From Pezicula radicicola (lineage: Eukaryota; Ascomycota; Leotiomycetes; Helotiales; Dermateaceae), in contig PDUO01000020.1 of the NCBI GenBank assembly GCA_003008705.1, positions 312,817 through 376,816 of the forward strand: DNA of 64,000 nt. Reading direction: 5' to 3'. The position numbers and the translations under genes were made by a program. Below, one piece after another: positions 48,518 through 59,450 of the stretch (within the stretch, counting starts at the first letter, position 1; every line of letters begins with the position of its first letter). The notes under the pieces were generated by a model. The model saw only the letters and a list, made by a program, of their open reading frames with translations, did no database searches and was not told the origin of the DNA.

Positions 48518-51500
48518 TCACCGCTTCGCCCTTCCCCCACCTACAGCTCCACCGAGTCGCCCAAACTTCCCCAGGCTGCTCCTCGATTTATGAGCCTCAG
48601 GCTTGGCTCCAGCTCCTGGTGTATCTTTGACTGGTATTGGCGGTCCATGAAGACGTGTCAAATTCTGAAAGGCCCCCGCAGTCAATCCCTCACCTGCCCG
48701 AAGATCAATATTACCAAGACCATCGTCAAGGTCCCCGCCGAGGCGTTGCGATCTGCGAGCCTTTTCCTGAACAGTCCTGAACTTTTCAAGAAGATCAACC
48801 CAACGAATTCCTTCGTCTCTACCCTTTAACCTATTCGATCTATCAAAGTTGGATGGCCCAGTAGCGGATGGGGAGCTAGATAATGATGATATATGAGACT
48901 CTGTGCTTGTGCTTGTACTCTTTTGACGTTGATGAAAATTTAAAGAAGAAACTGCCTCGACGACCGAAGGGACACTGTTGTTACGAGATGAAGATACGTA
49001 CGCTCGAGGTGTGATATGCAAATAGCCTATCGCACTAACACTATTAAGTCTGTTCTTCAATGCCGCAAATGCAGACGATTGAGGAAGAAGCATAAGAAGG
49101 CCATACAGGCACTTATAGAGGTGGGGGTATTTCTCAGGCTCCAACAGCTGTAGTCGAAGATCTAAAAAGACAAATCAGTAGGGTTCCGGATGTAATTGTG
49201 CTTGTCGTACAAGTAAATACTGGAGACTCTAGCAATTGAACTAGTTTGTCGATCTGGATTAACATATTGACCGTCATCTCGAGCTCGGCGCTACTATGAT
49301 TAGCGAAGTCCATAATAAAGAATTATGAGCATACAATATTTGTAGTAGGTTGTATGCTTGTTCATATGCTTGAGCCAAGAGGCATAGAGAAAATGTTGCT
49401 ACGGCATTGTAGCACCAGGACTTGAAAAGCGCAACGAAAAATGTTTGGCCATCCTAAAAGAAATTAGCAATACTCCGCTGTGTAGCTCTCTGGAAGGAAC
49501 CTTTGTTTCTAGATTGCGCAGTCTCTTTCGCAGATCAGCAAGCTCAGGCGCCGTGATAAGGTTGTTATTCAAGTTCTGCACCATAATACTTGCAAACTCA
49601 ACGTCCTCTTCCTTCTCAATGCATTCTGCGAGTGTTCGATAGATACGTTCGGCACTAAGACTGACGCAAAGTTGTCGAATGATCAAATTTCCTCTAGTCT
49701 CTAGAAGTTTACGATCAGTGGAGAAAAGCTGTAATAAGTTGACCATGAAGGACGTGAAATAATCGTCCTCACTATTTTTGGAGATCTGAGATAGTAGTTG
49801 AAGATCTCTGGTTACCACAGCCTCAGCAGGATCTGACAAAGTCTTGAGAAGCGCAGGAAAGGTCCCGTCATTGAATGCGAGGACCTTTCTGGGTGCTTTC
49901 CGGTGCAGCATCAGAAGCCAAGTCAGGGCCGCAACTCTCGTAGCTTCATGATCATTAAGAAAAAGAAGAGTTAGGGAGTTGACAGCAGCAGCGTAATCGA
50001 GATCAACTTGTGGTTGAGCTGGCGGTGCAGGGGTGGGAGGCTTTGTATAAGGCGGAGGAGGTGTCTGAACTTCAGATGACCTTCTGTTATCAAGTTCTCG
50101 GGAGCCGGACAGAGAGGCTCGTGTGTTAGTTGATGAATCTCTTCCATCTCGTTGGTTAGCGGTGGTTTCTTTTAGTAATGTCGTAGGTATCCTGGAAGGA
50201 GGTCTACTAGAATTTGCTTCTGAAGGAGCACCCTCATCTGAGAGCGAAACGACATAGTCCATCAGAGATGTATTTACTCGAGCCGCTGCTTGCCGAATTG
50301 TCTCGACTCCACTCGCCATTGCTGGGAGAAGGTGTGCCAAGATCTTCGGAGCAAACGGGAGGACCTCCTCGGGGCATATATCTAGGAACTCAACAATCCA
50401 TCTTAAGGACTCGAGCAGACTGTCTTCTTCTGTGAAGTTGTTAGCTGTAAATCAGAGCCCGAGAAGGAGAAAGAGTTACCAAGAGGAGAAGCATCGAGAT
50501 TCGCTGTCAAGATCTCAAGGATTTCTTTATGGTTGACCTGAACATCCTGGCCTGGAACCCAATCGTCGTCACTGCTGACATCTTTATCTTCGGCACCAGT
50601 CATTGAATCGTCGTCATTGGCAGCATCAGCAGCCATGTCGACACTTTCGCTATCCAGCGAACCAGAACGCTTTCGTTTTCCGTCGCTGCGAGACTTCCGA
50701 CTCTCTTCGATCCCTTTCTTGATACGTGAAATCCGTTTAATCTCACTTAAAAATCTTTCAAGACAGCCCTGCGTAGCCACATGCACATCACGGTTTGCGT
50801 CGCTAAGGAATTTAAATAGGCCGCTCAGGAATTCTGGTAAAAATGTGACCAACTCGAGGTCTGGAATAGAGTCGAGCAGCGTAATCCAGCCTACAAGGAA
50901 AGTCCGAGTAAACGGATTTGTCACGTATATTCTTTCTTTGAGCAGAGGGATGAAACGAGTAAGCGAGAAGGCTGTAGGCATATCATTAAACCCCAGAGCT
51001 GAACCGTCTTTGTCGCCCTCAACCGACCCTTCTTCGGACGTGTGCAGAATCGACACGTATGTAGCCGCGGACTCAGAGACTATGTCTTTGATTAGTCTGT
51101 CCAGAAGCTCTGCACCGTTTTTCACGGACAGTTCTGAGTCTGCCCCTAGCTGATAGGCTATCAGCAAACATCTTTCAGCGTTTGATGAAGATATTGACCT
51201 ACCTTGCATAACGCATCGAAGACATCATTGAAATATGGCAAGACTTCACCCTTAGCCACTTTGGCAATGTTGTACATGCTTTCGCAAGCATAGTAGCGCA
51301 CTCGGGCATCTTGATCAGTAAAACACGCAAGTACTGGTGGTACAATGTCGTCTAGATATCGTGCTAAGTCCTAGTAAAGAATTAATAGACTATTTTTGTA
51401 ATAGAAGCACTCCCACTCACAGGTCCTAAAGCAATAGCTGCTGCCGCCAGACCGATGAGACCTCCATTTCTGGCGTGAGGTTGGTGAACAGCGTATGCGT

Positions 51501-51724
51501 AGTCATTACACAGCTGTTGGATTATCTTCTTGATTCTGTCAAAATCCTTGGCGGCAGCAAGATCTCGAATGACCTTCTCAAGACTGTGCATATAAATATA
51601 AGTACCTATACGAAGAAAGAGGCTCACCGTTACATGGGAAAGGAGCAGCTGCTTACTCAAGAGCTCCGACTTTTCTCTTATCGTAAAGCTTGTCGTTCAG
51701 CTTATTTTGGATACCCTGATCCAT
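48518..51724 (-). CDS. VAC14: Vac14, scaffold of the PIKfyve/Fab1 kinase complex
   Basis: Eight exons, 51724-51657, 51583-51421, 51370-51203, 51149-50480, 50429-49501, 49453-49335, 49293-49211 and 49161-48518, encode 947 residues. HEAT-like repeats start at [15 protein letters not shown] and continue through [20 protein letters not shown] and [20 protein letters not shown]. An acidic insert ([18 protein letters not shown]) is followed by the Vac14 C-terminal domain with LKSWCYNA-like [19 protein letters not shown] and [21 protein letters not shown] Ser-rich, then Gly/Arg-rich tail ends the protein. Vac14 binds Fab1 and Fig4 on the vacuole and controls PI(3,5)P2. The donor of intron 5 is the unusual GTTCCT, but both flanking exons are strongly conserved. 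Confidence 0.95.
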
Positions 51725-53058
51725 CTTGGTAATTATCTTTCGCCAGCGCACATGGCATCTATTCGGTTTGATGAGCGGCTGTTCTGACAAGTGGGCAGGG
51801 TATCTAGGTGATCGGGTACTGCGAGGTGCAACTTCGGATGGTCTTCCTGATTGAGCGAGCTACGAGTATGCTATGATGCAAGTGCCGTCAAGCGTTGTAT
51901 CTCCCGTACTCCGCACGTGAGGAGATGCGCCGCAAGATTTGAGGGGTTGAGTAATGCCGTGGTGGCCGCCGCAGAGGATTGACGGGATTATCTCACTGAT
52001 GGAAGTGGTGTGTGTGTGTATTATCTTACGTAGTCGTGAGCGTGCAGAGTGCAGGACAGCGTGACGGCGAGTAGATGCACGATAGAACCCCTATTACTGT
52101 ATTCTTCTTCTTCTTCTTCTTCTTCTTCTTTTGATCTGGTGAAGAAGGCGGAAGCTTGATCGCGATACGATCTTTGAAAGGCGCATGGGACGTCAGTCAA
52201 CTCGCTAACTCTGCGAGTCTGGGTGGTCCACAACAGCAGCCGCGACCAGGACCAGGACCCTGGCTCTGGCTCTGGCGGCCACAGCTTCCCCTGCCCATGC
52301 AGCCTTCTGCTTCATTTTTTTTTCATTTTCTCTCACACCTCAGCCTCGTCGCAACTCGCACACCATCCATCCCACATTCCGCATTCCATATTCCACATCC
52401 CACATCCCACAATGCCCACATCCCACCTATCGACCTCCCATCCTCGAGCTATCCCATATTTCGACAAGAGACACAATTGATTATATTACTGTAAAAAGGG
52501 ACTCGTACGTACTGTGCAGGACAAGAAGAGACCGACCCTGCATATAACTATTCTCCGAGACGCCAATCGGAACCCCATCTCCTCTCCCAGTCCTCGAACA
52601 GACTTTTCCAATATTCATTATTTCTTCTTGTTACTCTACCGCGCTCCGTCCGTACATCAAAAAGCAAACAAGGCAAAAAGACGATACACCAGAAACACAA
52701 GATGTGCTCGTATTCTCGACCCATACCCAGTACCCAGTTGCAAGCCCGGAGATACAGCGCTGCGCAAGAATTCAAATCAAATCCCAGATTCTATCCCAAA
52801 ACCCAACCCTCTTCTAATACAATTGTTGCAGGACTCCAGAATCAAAAGTTGTCCTATTTTCGCATGAACTCCGTTTTCTCCCTGCCATCATTTTTATTCC
52901 CAGCTTGCCCGTCCTGGCTTGAAGATCGTCATCCTGCTCCACTTCTCTCCTTGAGCCATGATCTGACCTCGTCGGTCTCATCGCATCTTCTCAAGACGAC
53001 CGCTTCCCCAGAAGCAAAGAGTCATCGTTCCGAGAGCAGAGTTTCGGGAATAGCCTCT
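51725..53058. other. VAC14 upstream region and intergenic
   Basis: 1.3 kb lie upstream of VAC14. They include a (TTC)n microsatellite and long C/T- and CA-rich stretches (52260-52460). Plus-strand frames at 52514-52867 and 52702-53100 are low-complexity and unrecognised. No gene was accepted here. Confidence 0.5.
52102..52131 (+). repeat. (TTC)n microsatellite
   Basis: About ten TTC units are seen directly, 380 bases upstream of the VAC14 start. Confidence 0.9.
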
Positions 53059-53317
53059 CTAGCCTTGGCGACGCCAGCTAGCCTGGCTACTTCCACTTGA
53101 TGAACCACCGCCGTTTTTCTCTGCAGCAGCTCTCTGTTGCCGCTCGCGCTCTGCTGTGTCTGCGTTCCTTTTTGCTGCTTCTTTGGCTGCTTTCGCTTCC
53201 CTCGACTACAGTTTCTTAGTGAATGCTTCGAGAAGAAATGTTAAGGGGAGCTATTACGCCTGGCTTACTGGCAGCGATGCGAGCAGCCGATTTCTCAGTC
53301 TGGCCTCCTCGGGTCAT
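53059..53317 (-). CDS. Small Lys/Ala/Glu-rich protein, SERF/4F5-like
   Basis: Exon 53317-53258 joins 53205-53059 to give 68 residues (MTRGGQTEKSAARIAASKPG, then SREAKAAKEAAKRNADTAER, a helical stretch, and a Ser/Gly-rich end). The start MTRGGQ and the charged helix resemble the N-terminal motif of SERF/4F5 proteins, small basic factors of uncertain function that affect protein aggregation in animals. The donor used is GTAATA. A stronger GTAAGC nine bases earlier in the coding strand would break the frame of exon 2. The gene is too small for certainty; a transcript would settle it. Confidence 0.45.
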
Positions 53318-54624
53318 GTTTGCTGTGAGACTATGGATTGCCTTGAGTTGTAGGGTGGATGTACATGCCGTACGTGGAAGTGAGGTTCAAGAAACGATAT
53401 GTAGTATGACAACTAGAATTAAGCTATAGATCTCGAAGGGGAAGCAATGGCCTTAATATAAGTAGATTTGAGCTGAAGATCACATTCCAGATATCACATA
53501 GATTGTGAGCCAATTCGTAACCATCCGCCCGTCTTCAGATCCGCAGCGGATCATCCGTCTACCTTATATACATGAGCATCTACCGCTTGCTAGCTTGCTT
53601 ACCGCTACGTTGTGCTGGGGGACGGGCACGGTAGGATCTAGTACGAGTATGTATGTGTTTGTCAAGGGTTGCGCACTCATCTCGTTGTTTCTGAGGCAAA
53701 AAAGCAAAATGAGCTTTAGACTAGACAATTTTGCTCGCAGAAAAGCGACCATACAGCAGCGCCAAATGGTTGCACGGTGAAAATAGACTAAGCTGCAGCT
53801 ACCACAAGAGCCCGGATCTGATTAAATCTCGTCCCGGGAACCCACGACGTGGGTACCCAGAAAATGGATGGGTGATGAGGGCCAACCAAGGGGTGTTATT
53901 TGTACCAGGGAGCCAGGCCTCGTCGCAGAAATTTGAAGTTGGGACACCAAAATACCTCGAGTAACTCACTGATATGAGCAATCCACTTGATTTAAGTAAC
54001 TCACTTGTTTAAATGACTTCGTTGATTTGAACAATTCTCTTTATTTGAGAGACTCTTTTCATGTAAGTGAGTTACTTACACTTCGTACTGTATTGTCTTT
54101 TTGGTCTACTGTCCCAATTTTAATTTTCTCAGCGAGCCAGGCTATCGGACCTGCAAGTACCAGATAAGTCATAGTGACAAGTGACAGCTGCTTGAGATAC
54201 TTAAAATGAAAGTTCCTTTTGCGGCCGGGAGTGATTTGTTTTCCATATTATTTTCTCTAGGTTGGTGACTGGGTCGAAAGGTACATTAGCGTTACAGTAG
54301 CGACGCCATGGCTACCCCATCCTTTTCGCGGACCGCGGGTAAGCCTTTCCTGTAGCTGCCAGGAAATCAAGGGTCCCCTCCGTTCAAAAATCACCAACAC
54401 TCTGCACTTCTGCATTCCGCGGCAAACGCGCTGGTTCTTTCCACTATCTCCCAGCTATCTTCGTGGTCGTGCTGACTAGGATTTTGGGACAGAACTGAAA
54501 TGGAATCATTTCAAAGCATTTCGATAGGTTGAAGATTACTAAAGCCACTAAAAGGCACATATGGTTTTTACTGTATAGCAGGGCAAGGAAGTCTTAGTAA
54601 AGGTTGATCTGCAAAGACGCCTCA
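53318..54624. other. Intergenic with repeat cluster
   Basis: 1.3 kb contain the repeat cluster at 53958-54092 and otherwise unrecognised sequence. Confidence 0.5.
53958..54092 (+). repeat. Interspersed GTAACTCACTTGATTT repeat, locus 3
   Basis: At least five degenerate copies of the unit lie in direct tandem (gagtaactcactgatatga, caatccacttgatttaa, gtaactcacttgtttaaat, then weaker copies). They end with the inverted form gtaagtgagttacttac. Such tandem-plus-inverted structure is shared with 28.6 kb and 38.3 kb. Confidence 0.75.
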
Positions 54625-55349
54625 CTAGTGTGGTTGGTCATCTACATAGAGCTGACATCGGTCGTTTTTCAGTTTCCTGGGAGGACGTAATTCATGTCTA
54701 GCAAAATGACACATCGCATACAGAATACCTATTGATATTTTGAACTCTATCATGGAACCAGTCCAGAAGACAGTCTCTCGAAGATCGAACGGAACAGCCT
54801 CCGGTACATTCGGAGAGTCGTTGATTCCCATACTCCGTCTTTGACATTGTCCGTCAGAAGAGCCAAATATCTCTACGAAGGACAAGTTAATAAGTAATGG
54901 GCATGGTCCAAGCGTTTCTACTGCAGAACGTACTGACTTTAGGTGAGGAAACGCTTGGACCATGCCCATTACTTATTAACTTGTCCTTCGTATGTCTCAC
55001 CATTTAAATTCACGATCTCTTCCATATCGTCGATGTTTGAGTAGCATATGGATGCTACGCAGATCGACACACTTCGGATGTATGCACACCCTCGACGTGA
55101 ACCATAACAGATAACGGCCGATGCGGCAATGCGGAAACTGGGATTCATCCATGTCGCCAGGAGTTCTGCTGAAGCCGATGCAAGACCGATTACGTACCCG
55201 AAGAAGAAAAGCAACTTCTTGACAAAGGCAGAGCCAACGAGCTTCTGCAGCAAAACGCTTTCTTTTGGGTTGTTCTTCATCAGTGTGGCCGATCTCCGCC
55301 ATCTTGCAGCGTCCGCTATTTTGGTTATCAAAACCAGGGCCTCGGCCAT
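54625..55349 (-). CDS. Hypothetical protein with hairpin-filled intron
   Basis: Exon 55349-55001 (MAEALVLITKIADAARWRRS...) can be joined to 54872-54625 across a 128-nt intron (GTGAGA...CGTAG), giving 198 residues in frame. The first exon has one or two hydrophobic stretches (LLFFFGYVIGLASASAELL; SFRIAASAVICY). The second is polar with a basic end. I recognise no family, and another frame is also open across exon 1 (55383-54997), so this may be decayed coding DNA. What is certain is the perfect inverted repeat that fills the presumed intron. Confidence 0.3.
54874..54992. repeat. Perfect 45-bp inverted repeat (hairpin) with 29-nt loop
   Basis: The left arm 54874-54918 and right arm 54948-54992 are exact reverse complements over 45 bases, from tacgaaggac to agcgtttc. 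The loop 54919-54947 is unpaired. The match stops at both ends, so the arms are complete. Transcribed from either strand it would fold into a fully paired 45-bp stem. Confidence 0.98.
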
Positions 55350-55743
55350 GGGAGAATGACCTAATCAGTGGCCAGCGTCTCAAGTATCATCTCTTCCCAT
55401 CGCTCCTCCGAGCTTCATTTTCAACTGCTCAGCTTTCCGAGTCTGGATAGTTGCTGTAGCGCATTAGTTTCGATACCGTGCGGGTCCTTGCGTTGCCATC
55501 ACTGATCGATGTCCGGAACGGTCAATTGCATACCGAAAAGCAATATCCCCCTTCACTGTTACACTCGAGGGGACCGGGTAAGGCTGATTGCCTAGTGTGA
55601 ATATGCACGTCCACGACGTCCATATTTATCGCTCCGTTTGCCTTGAAAGTGTCATCATATTATTGGAGGTACAAGATTCCCTGTGTAGAATTTCTTCTGT
55701 AGACAATTGCTCCCCCACGATCTAATAATGTACACATGACCAT
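55350..55743. other. Intergenic
   Basis: About 390 bases lie between the hypothetical gene and the desaturase 3' end. Nothing was recognised. Confidence 0.5.
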
Positions 55744-57486
55744 TTAATGGCCATGCAAAATATCGCCTCTATCAGCCACTGTCCTTTGGCATTTGGCAAG
55801 GATCGCCGCCTGTCTTCCTACCTCCTGGAATCTGCCAATAACTTCCTTGTTCCCGTCCACAAACCCGTACAGCGCGTAAGGAATTCCAACTTCCGAACAA
55901 AACTCCTGTACAAGCTTCTGAGTACGACGGAGATTGTGTCTTGGCATTCGAGGGAAAAGGTGGTGGATCGCTTGAAACTGTAGGCCGCCGTGGAAGAAGT
56001 CGAGCCATTGAGGGCAGTCCACATCCATGGTCGTCCGCAGCATCTTTTGCGGGAAAGACTCATGTGGACCTAAATCTGCCGTGCTCATGGCAAAATGTGA
56101 GAGTGTGATCTGGACGTGCAAAGGCATTGTAACCATATGACTGATCATGACAAAGGCAAACCGGTCCCAGGCGGTAGGAATAGATTTATACACTACGCCA
56201 TAGCCAAACCAATACCAGAAGAAAACCTGTCCAGTGATCTCGAGCCAACGGTGCCACCATGCAGGTCCTTTCTTTGGGCCTAATCCTCGAATGAGATACT
56301 CCCATGAGAGAACATATAGATTAAATCGTCCAAATGTGAGTATTGGATAGTATAGGTACGCCTGGTAGGCCGTAAAGAATTTTGCAAATACGTCGTACGT
56401 CATAACACGGTCATAAAATGTAGATCTCAAAGAACCTAACAATCTATGAGATATGGCGAAAAATGGTAAATGCTGAATATCAGGATCATGCTCAGGCGAA
56501 TTGGTAACGATATGATGGACGTTATGGTTACGTTTCCACCAACCTAGGGAAAGCCCTCCGATAAAATCCGCAATTGTAATGCCGATCAGAGTATCGACGG
56601 TGAAGTTATGGGTAATGCCCATATGACCCGCGTCGTGTACTGTAAACACCAACTGATGCCACAGGGCTCCAAGGAAAGCCCCGCTGGTCCCATACCAGCC
56701 CCAATTCAGGAACAGCAAAAACCCGCAGAAAAGAAGTGTATATCTGCTTGTTTCAATGGCATAAGCAGTGTAATTGCAATCATATAGTCGCTCGCCCTTC
56801 ATACGTTCGATAAGGACTCGATATTTATGAGATATCTCATCTTGTGTGGCAGAGTCCAAAGACGGGTACTTATCGAGATCCAGGTCAATTTTTTCCTTGG
56901 TTTGTACGTCCAAATAAGTCATGCCATCTTGTTCTTCCACATCGGCCACCGAGGACATCGAAGACACTGATGATGATCGAGCGACGTGGTCCTTGGAGGA
57001 GTTTCGCTGTCGCAAGCCTGCATCATCAATATCAAAGACAGGTGATGGTGTTCTTGAGCTATCAGGACTGAACCTGCGTATTTCCACGTCGCTTTTCTCA
57101 GTCTGCAAAGAAGGGCATTCGTCTGTATACGCTCTGAACTTTCCTCCTTGGATTGGAGGCAGGAAATTATCCCAACGACCTTCAATGCGTCCAATTCGGT
57201 AACGCGTAGCCATCTGATGCTTCGCTTCTTCGGAATGGAGACTATACATCTCTATCAGTCACTGAATACGGAGCATGAAAGCAAGCTATAGCAGGTGTAC
57301 CCACGCATTCACTTCATCCGTTGCATCTCTACCCACCATATGCATTATTGCCTTATCTCCTCCAGGGTGATATTTGAGCCAAGGATCTACCTTCAAGACC
57401 TTCTGGTCAATGATGATAATGGATTGGCCATCTGCAATGCGTCCCTCAATCTGTCTTCGAGACAGGAGGGGGAGTTCTCGGACCAT
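55744..57486 (-). CDS. Delta-8 sphingolipid desaturase (cytochrome b5 fusion)
   Basis: Exon 57486-57305 joins 57241-55744 to give 559 residues. The junction was placed so that DEVNA continues as LHSEEAKHQM; this supplies the second heme histidine of the cytochrome b5 domain, whose first lies in KYHPGGDKAI. The desaturase part has the three histidine boxes HDAGH (263-267), HNVHH (300-304) and QAIHH (484-488). The Q in the third box is typical of front-end desaturases. Several membrane helices lie between. In fungi this ER enzyme adds the 8(E) double bond to the sphingoid base of glucosylceramides. It shares a pathway with the LCB1 fragment at the left edge. Confidence 0.95.
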
Positions 57487-58767
57487 GTTCGTAGGGTTAT
57501 TGGGAAGACGGGATCGTAGAAATTGTGCAGTCGATTGCAGTTGTTCGGGAGGAGGAGATGCGGTTCTTCTTACGGCGTTGGCATTTCAATCTGAACTGGT
57601 AGTTGGACCCAAGATAGATTCGTATGTTGCCGGATGGTGCATTTATTTCGAATGCTGGGGACTTGACTAGCGGTTCGGGTCAGCAAGATGTCCGAGGGAA
57701 CGGATGCGAGTGGTGGCGAGACGATCTCTTTAGCGCAGTCTAAATTCAGGGGAAGCTCGAGAGAAGTGTGCAAGCATAGCCGACCTCACCTCACTTACAA
57801 TCATCCAACGTGTGTTTCTTCCACGAAAAAGACCTCGACACGAAAGATCTTAAGGGCAATCGCACGGTTCTTGGGGCTCATGATCTTGTTCAGTGCATTT
57901 CCCCAAGAGTTCTTGGAGTCGTTTTGTAGGTTCACGTTGTACCTCACAGAGAACATCGAGTTTTCATAAAGTACACTCTGCTGAACGATTTACCTTGTTG
58001 GCCGAGAATGTCATCCCACGTCCGATTTCATCTCGTACCTGTACACGCACTTGCGGCAAGCTCCGCCTCGAAATGTACATCGGCTCAGCTACGTTTATGT
58101 CGTACAATGTCGTCACACCGCAAGAGGAAGAAGCATTTCCCAATACTTACTCGAACCATAGGCAGCAAGGTAGACATATATCCGGAGCACCAAAAGCCCA
58201 GGCAAAGAACCAACAGGTCTGCCTGTCTTACTTCACTCGAGGCTTCGGATGTTGTTTGTCATGTCCCCAATCTCAAAAGCCCTGTTTTTCACAAAATACC
58301 GTCAGAAGACATCATATAAGTGCTGCTCGAGGGGGCAGCTAGCTATTCAGTACGAGGAATTTCAATGCCAACGAGTACATCAAAGCAACACTTGTTCCCT
58401 GTTTGCTGTTCGGAACGGACTCGTACAACGAAAACATCAAGAAGTCTCCTATTTCATAGGTTCATTGGTTCATTATATCTTTTGGAGATAGCAAACTTAC
58501 CCAGCTTGAGGTCTTATTATGCGTTGGCAAGGAAGGTTGCCTGTGAATTGTTTGACAAGGCTCAAACCTACTAAACAGCTGAAATTCGCTGCATAGCTCA
58601 CCATCGCTGGTGTCGCAACTGGAGAGAGGAAGTAACAGCACCGCAAGTTTGCACTTAAATCACGTACATCCCTCTCCTCCCTTCCCGTCCCCTCATCTCA
58701 GGTTCGGTGACTCTCAACATCTCAAGAACTCACTCCATCTCAACTCCAAAATCACCAAATTACATCC
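57487..58767. other. Desaturase upstream region
   Basis: 1.3 kb contain several short plus-strand frames (57688-57969, 57893-58342, 58008-58319) that overlap each other and match no family. I read it as promoter and non-coding sequence. Confidence 0.45.
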
Positions 58768-58968
58768 ATGTTTCCCTACTTCCTCTCCGGTCAAGCGTAT
58801 CCTATCTCTCCACTCTCACCCTTCCAAAGCCTCACTACTCCCTATTGTGAGCACTGCTGTGCCGACGAATTACAAAACGAATGCTGTGGGAATCATGGTT
58901 GTCCGAACTATGACCCGTACTTAGGAATGGGAGGAGTCGGGCCCTATGTATTTCATCCTTTTCCCTAA
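58768..58968 (+). CDS. Possible small cysteine-rich protein
   Basis: A 66-codon frame starts in a good fungal context, after a CA-rich leader with ccaaattacatcc before the ATG. The product has six cysteines in a short stretch (YCEHCCADELQNECCGNHGC), a Pro/Ser/Tyr-rich N-terminus and an aromatic end. There is no clear signal peptide, so it is not an obvious secreted effector. No family was recognised. It could be chance, since the length is modest. Confidence 0.35.
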   Translation: MFPYFLSGQAYPISPLSPFQSLTTPYCEHCCADELQNECCGNHGCPNYDPYLGMGGVGPYVFHPFP

Positions 58969-59450
58969 CAGGCTTACAAGCGTACCTGAAAATTAACAGG
59001 TCACTAACTTATGCTGGATACAGTGGCAAAATTGGTTAAGACCGCTTAGATACACGAAGCGGTCGGGTGGCGGATGTAGACTCAGCTTCTCTTGGAGAAG
59101 AAAGAGACCCGTTAGGTTGAGGAGATCTGAACTGCGGGCTTTACAAGGTGGGGCGTATTGCGAGTGCGTCTAGAAGAGCTGGACAATGATGACCTATGGA
59201 CGACCTGGGACGAGACACGTGAAGGGGACGGGTACTTCTTAATTGGTAGGGGGAACGTATTTGACTTCTGCTTCAAGTCAAGGAATTTTTCATCTACAAA
59301 TGGAATTTGCAGACATTGACTCTAGGTATCATGTTCACTTCTTATGTAACTATTCTTACACGGGAATCACGCTCGAACTCATCCTCGCCATCCATGCCCC
59401 AATTATGCTCATCAACGTTAATCAGAAAGTCTTTCCACAACAACACTTGC
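58969..59450. other. Intergenic, LPD1 3' side
   Basis: About 480 bases without a gene. A short ggttaag/gcggtc hairpin-like segment near 59035-59070 was considered as a tRNA and rejected. Confidence 0.5.

Noticed and set aside
50617..51153. 178-codon plus-strand frame
   Set aside because: It is antisense to VAC14 exon 4 and Ser/Arg-rich only because of the acidic insert on the other strand.
54997..55383. 128-codon alternative minus frame
   Set aside because: It overlaps the frame starting at 55349, has no clear homology and does not join to a second exon in frame.
59030..59075. Possible tRNA with ggttaag and paired gaccgctt/aagcggtc
   Set aside because: Only one hairpin forms; there is no GGTTCGA-type T-loop or 7-bp acceptor stem.
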